From positions 1 to 25,139 of the forward strand of contig JASJGJ010000164.1 in NCBI GenBank assembly GCA_033791605.1: DNA of 25,139 nucleotides. Direction: 5' to 3'. Each line of letters opens with the position of its first letter. Position 1 is the first letter of the stretch. Below the pieces are notes generated by a model that was not told the DNA's origin, ran no database searches, and saw only the letters and a program-made list of their open reading frames with translations. This document shows, in pieces, positions 22,770 through 25,139 of this stretch. The translations under genes were made by a program, and so were the position numbers. The stretch is from Porticoccus sp033791605 (GTDB lineage Bacteria; Pseudomonadota; Gammaproteobacteria; Pseudomonadales; Porticoccaceae).

Positions 22770-22821
22770 TCATAAAAAGTGATATGCGGACCATAGGGTC
22801 CGCTTTATCACACTGTTAAGC
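22770..22821 (+). repeat. Compact attC-like hairpin, copy 2
   Basis: R''-like TCATAAA, stem GTGATA/TATCAC, inner perfect 7-bp stem GCGGACC/GGTCCGC with loop ATAG, and R' GTTAAGC (22815-22821), which fits GTTRRRY. It matches the copy at 20496 almost base for base between the R boxes. Near-identical sites within one array are typical of sedentary chromosomal integrons. Confidence 0.58.
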
Positions 22822-22837
22822 ATCACCGAGAATTGAT

Positions 22838-22924
22838 ATGGACGTAAAAATCGTACAAGGTGCGGAAAAGGGAGGCTTGTTACAACGGTTGCTTGTACGG
22901 ATATTCTCCAGAACGAAAAGTTAG
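22838..22924 (+). CDS. Small ORF at cassette start (28 aa)
   Basis: ATG at 22838 opens a frame reading MDVKIVQGAEKGGLLQRLLV, then RIFSRTKS, and stops at 22924. It begins 17 bases after the attC-like R' box, where cassette genes usually start, yet it has no good ribosome-binding site. It may be a truncated first gene of the cassette or chance. The next gene begins 39 bases later. Function unknown. Confidence 0.3.
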   Translation: MDVKIVQGAEKGGLLQRLLVRIFSRTKS

Positions 22925-22963
22925 AGCACATCAAATTTACCTATAATTACAGGAATCCCTCGA

Positions 22964-24010
22964 ATGCCAAAATTCGTGATACTACTACTCGCTAGTATTT
23001 TTCTATCTAAAACAGTGAGTGCCATTGACATGGAGTCACAGTTACTTAAAGAAATTAACATCATCAATCTCCAGTATACAGCCATGCTGGAGCAGGGAAA
23101 TATGCAGCAGTGGTTGACCACCAATCAAGATCTGATTCACGCAATGCAGCCGGTTGCGGATGCGCACGCAATCTATAGTAACAATCTACTTGATCAAGCC
23201 AACGCTACCTATATGTTGGATCGGTATGTGTCGCGCTTTCATGGCGGTATAAAAGTACTGAAAAACCCAGCGAAAATACGTATCAACGCAAACAACCCGA
23301 TTTTAATAGAGCACATGGTATCCTGCAGGGCACTTCAACCACTCATGCAAAAGCTCACTGCTAACCCTGATCAAATCAGCGGCGTGCAATTTACTCGCAT
23401 CCAATACCTGTGGAAAAGCTGCTACACAGTTTATGCGACCGATTCCCTACGTTATCGTCAACGCCTCGGTCAAGATCAAACACTCTCAGCGCCTGCCTTA
23501 CTGTATTTCGATACCTACAATGCTGAAATCATCGCCGCTATGGAGCGCGAATACGAATTTACCCAGTCGTTGCAGAGCTATGTTCACGAGCTGTTAAATA
23601 GGGTAGCAATGTCTAATAATTCGCGCTATCCAGCGGTAGATATTTATGCCGCCCGGTATATCCAGGAGTTATCCGCCCAAGAATATGCCCGTGTTACAGG
23701 TTCTACGCTGGCCGACGGCCCCGAGCTCTATGCAAAAAAACAAGCTGAGAAACAATCCAGGCTTAAAGCTACGATGGCTCAGGCTAGCAATCAACCGCTG
23801 CCCCAAGCGCCTTTTTCATTCAATGTAAATGAAGAGCATGCTATCCGCGCGAACATGACGAAAATGAACTGGAAATGTAACAACACCCTAACGCCGGAAA
23901 GTACCGGGGGAGATTTTGTGAGTAAGCTGTATATTTGTGGCATAACCTCAATAGACCCAGCCTTCAAAGCATTCACTAATAGCTACTTCTTGGCTTACCA
24001 GAAAAAATGA
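22964..24010 (+). CDS. Exported protein of unknown function (cassette)
   Basis: A 348-residue protein with a signal peptide (MPKFVILLLASIFLSKTVSA, cleavage after VSA). The mature part is largely helical and has four cysteines (SCRALQPLM, WKSCYTVYA, WKCNNTLTP and YICGITS), which could form two periplasmic disulfides. Visible segments include ESQLLKEINIINLQYTAMLE and YAKKQAEKQSRLKATMAQA, a lysine/alanine-rich helical stretch before a proline-rich linker (SNQPLPQAPFSF). I recognise no domain. It is the fifth cassette in the array, and GC is slightly higher than in the universal-stress-protein gene. It is likely a periplasmic or surface protein. Confidence 0.8.
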   Translation: MPKFVILLLASIFLSKTVSAIDMESQLLKEINIINLQYTAMLEQGNMQQWLTTNQDLIHAMQPVADAHAIYSNNLLDQANATYMLDRYVSRFHGGIKVLKNPAKIRINANNPILIEHMVSCRALQPLMQKLTANPDQISGVQFTRIQYLWKSCYTVYATDSLRYRQRLGQDQTLSAPALLYFDTYNAEIIAAMEREYEFTQSLQSYVHELLNRVAMSNNSRYPAVDIYAARYIQELSAQEYARVTGSTLADGPELYAKKQAEKQSRLKATMAQASNQPLPQAPFSFNVNEEHAIRANMTKMNWKCNNTLTPESTGGDFVSKLYICGITSIDPAFKAFTNSYFLAYQKK

Positions 24011-24016
24011 CCCGTC

Positions 24017-24035
24017 TATTAACTAACAGTTGGGC
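24017..24035 (+). repeat. Collapsed attC junction
   Basis: TATTAAC-TAACA-GTTGGGC places an R''-like box almost directly against the R' box GTTGGGC (24029-24035), with no hairpin between. The next cassette starts at TTGGGC. Loss of the central palindrome by slippage during replication would give such a site; GCTAAC-A-GTTAGGC at 16792-16805 has the same form. Confidence 0.45.
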
Positions 24036-24075
24036 ACCAATTCAGATACATCGCAATCCATCGGGTAATGAGTAA

Positions 24076-24951
24076 ATGTCCTTACTTCGGCTGGCGGTTA
24101 CCACGCTTGTTGCAATGCTGGCTTTTGCCGGCAATTCGTTGTTATGCCGCTTGGCTTTATCCGGTGGCTCGATTGACGCTGCAACTTTCACGTTCGTGCG
24201 GTTGTTGTCGGGCGCAGTCATGCTGGCCGCCTTGGTTTTCTGGCAGCGACGGTCGGCTGTAGTAGGTGGCAGCTGGTGGTCAGCATGTGCCCTTTTTGTA
24301 TATGCGGCGGGATTTTCCTTCGCATATTTGAGCCTTTCAGCGGCAACCGGGGCATTGCTTCTATTCGGGGCGGTGCAAGCTACCATGATTGGGTACGGGC
24401 TCTGGTCGGGTGAAAAACTGAATTGGCGGCAAATCGCGGGGGCGATGCTCGCCGTCGTAGGTCTAGTCGTTTTAATGCTCCCAGGGCTTCAGGCGCCGCC
24501 TTTGTTCGGCTCCATTCTCATGCTTGTGGCTGGGCTTGCGTGGGGTGTGTACTCTTTGCGTGGTCGGGGCATGGGAAATCCCATATTTGCAACAGCGGGT
24601 AACTTTGTTCGTGCGGTGCCAATGGCCGCCATTTTGAGCGCTCTGTTCATTTGGGAGATTGAGGCTGAATGGTCAGGTGTTGCGTTCGCCATTGCTTCAG
24701 GCTCATTGGCGTCGGGTGCCGGATACGCACTTTGGTACGCGGTATTACCCAATTTTAAGGCGGTCACAGCTGCGACAATTCAGTTATCAGTTCCGGTATT
24801 AGCTGCTATTGGTGGTGTGTTGTTCTTGGCTGAGCCAATTACGGTGAGACTGGCAGTTGCATCGGTTGCTATATTGGGTGGGGTGGCAATGTTTATTGTG
24901 AGCAAGCGCGGTGGTGTTGGTGCCCAACAAATAGCTGCAGGTGACGTTTGA
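24076..24951 (+). CDS. EamA/DMT family transporter (cassette)
   Basis: A 291-residue inner-membrane exporter of the drug/metabolite transporter superfamily. Two EamA repeats of about five helices each are visible. The first has TLVAMLAFAGNSLLCRLAL, the conserved AATFTFVRLLSGAVML and AGFSFAYLSLSAATGALL; the second has LMLVAGLAWGVYSLRGR, SGAGYALWYAVLPNFKAVTA and IQLSVPVLAAIGGVLFLAEP. Family members export amino acids or other small metabolites; the substrate here is unknown. The gene is GC-richer than its neighbours. Its last 30 bases overlap the attC site that ends the cassette, so the C-terminal residues (AQQIAAGDV) are set by the recombination site. It is the sixth cassette. Confidence 0.88.
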   Translation: MSLLRLAVTTLVAMLAFAGNSLLCRLALSGGSIDAATFTFVRLLSGAVMLAALVFWQRRSAVVGGSWWSACALFVYAAGFSFAYLSLSAATGALLLFGAVQATMIGYGLWSGEKLNWRQIAGAMLAVVGLVVLMLPGLQAPPLFGSILMLVAGLAWGVYSLRGRGMGNPIFATAGNFVRAVPMAAILSALFIWEIEAEWSGVAFAIASGSLASGAGYALWYAVLPNFKAVTAATIQLSVPVLAAIGGVLFLAEPITVRLAVASVAILGGVAMFIVSKRGGVGAQQIAAGDV

Positions 24952-24989
24952 ACCGCCGCCTCAAACGCCCCTGAGCTCAGGCGTTACAA
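24922..24989 (+). repeat. attC site (complete) of the EamA cassette
   Basis: R'' GCCCAAC, L'' AGCTGCAGG, inner stem CGTTTGA/TCAAACG around ACCGCCGCC, L' CCTGAGCT and R' GTTACAA. L'' has one more base than L' (a bulged G), the defining extrahelical base of attC. R'' is the exact complement of the cassette start GTTGGGC (24029-24035). R' departs from GTTRRRY at its end. A 22-codon frame after it (24993-25061) is probably the start of another cassette or chance. Confidence 0.8.
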
Positions 24990-25139
24990 GCAATGAGTAA
25001 TCTGGCTGGTATTAGGAGTGCTGTGACGACAAAGTACTTTCTGATGGGCCAAAATACCTAGTGATTAATAAGTCAGCATTAAGCTTTATTTAAGTGTGCA
25101 TTAAGTGATAAACAAGTGGAATACAGTGTTTTTTTCAGC

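Larger units (their letters stand above)
20496..24989 (+). mobile_element. Integron gene-cassette array without integrase (CALIN-like)
   Basis: Six genes, all on the plus strand and without obvious individual promoters, are separated by palindromic sites ending in GTTRRRY-like heptamers (20543, 20955, 21479, 22265, 22815, 24029, 24983). At least two sites show complete attC architecture (20866-20961 and 24922-24989). In both, the R'' box is the complement of the first six bases of its own cassette (TTATGC with GCATAA; TTGGGC with GCCCAA), as required if each cassette once existed as a circle. Cassette sizes run from about 0.4 to 1.2 kb. Varied cargo and changed GC support an array. No integrase reading frame is present in the window, and the array may continue to the right. 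Confidence 0.72.

Noticed and set aside
1..25139. CRISPR arrays, tRNA or rRNA genes
   Set aside because: No regularly spaced identical repeats, no tRNA cloverleaf with TTCRA arm and no rRNA sequence could be recognised.

Overview
The window looks like chromosome from a Gram-negative bacterium, most likely a gammaproteobacterium. The evidence is a Bax-like lysozyme-family protein, a cyanide-insensitive-type cytochrome bd oxidase, TrxC, a CPA2 antiporter and a modest GC content. I cannot place it more precisely from sequence alone. Many short gene remnants and an integron-like cassette tail show that the region has been remodelled repeatedly.

Layout. 1-2.5 kb: the N-terminal part of a sodium:solute symporter (minus), a gene remnant, bax, and a cold-shock-domain protein with a C-terminal membrane helix. 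2.5-11.6 kb: the functional centre of the window. Six co-oriented minus-strand genes encode peroxiredoxin, bd oxidase I and II, a persulfide-dioxygenase-like metallo-beta-lactamase fold protein, a rhodanese/DUF442-sulfide:quinone oxidoreductase fusion, and a SulP anion transporter. They are divergent from a sigma-54 activator whose sensor domain has the cysteine spacing of the sulfane-sulfur sensor FisR. A near-consensus -24/-12 promoter faces the operon, and dyad repeats lie about 145 bp upstream of the predicted start. Together they suggest a sensed sulfide-to-sulfite route: SQR passes electrons through quinone to a sulfide-tolerant oxidase, the MBL enzyme oxidises the persulfide, SulP exports the anion and the peroxiredoxin handles peroxide or sulfane-sulfur stress.

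11.6-14.5 kb: a segment bounded by two similar AT-rich direct repeats. It holds a DUF1269-like membrane protein, and a GC-rich ZIP transporter next to a DUF2202 ferritin-like gene, followed by a twice-frameshifted encapsulated-ferritin gene. 14.5-18.3 kb: a haem-binding DUF3365 protein, a small membrane peptide, a Kazal-like lipoprotein, trxC, a decayed region with a NERD/topoisomerase zinc-ribbon remnant, a cupin and an orphan SdhB. 18.3-20.1 kb: a Kef-type CPA2 antiporter.

20.5-25.0 kb: six plus-strand genes in series, separated by attC-like palindromes and with no integrase in the window. I read this as an integron cassette array without its integrase (CALIN-like). Cargo: a small membrane protein (probably frameshifted), a CopD-like protein, a SOUL haem-binding protein, a universal stress protein, an unrecognised exported protein and an EamA/DMT exporter. 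Two attC sites (20866-20961 and 24922-24989) have the full architecture, including the one-base bulge in the L stem, and their R'' boxes are complementary to the first bases of their own cassettes.
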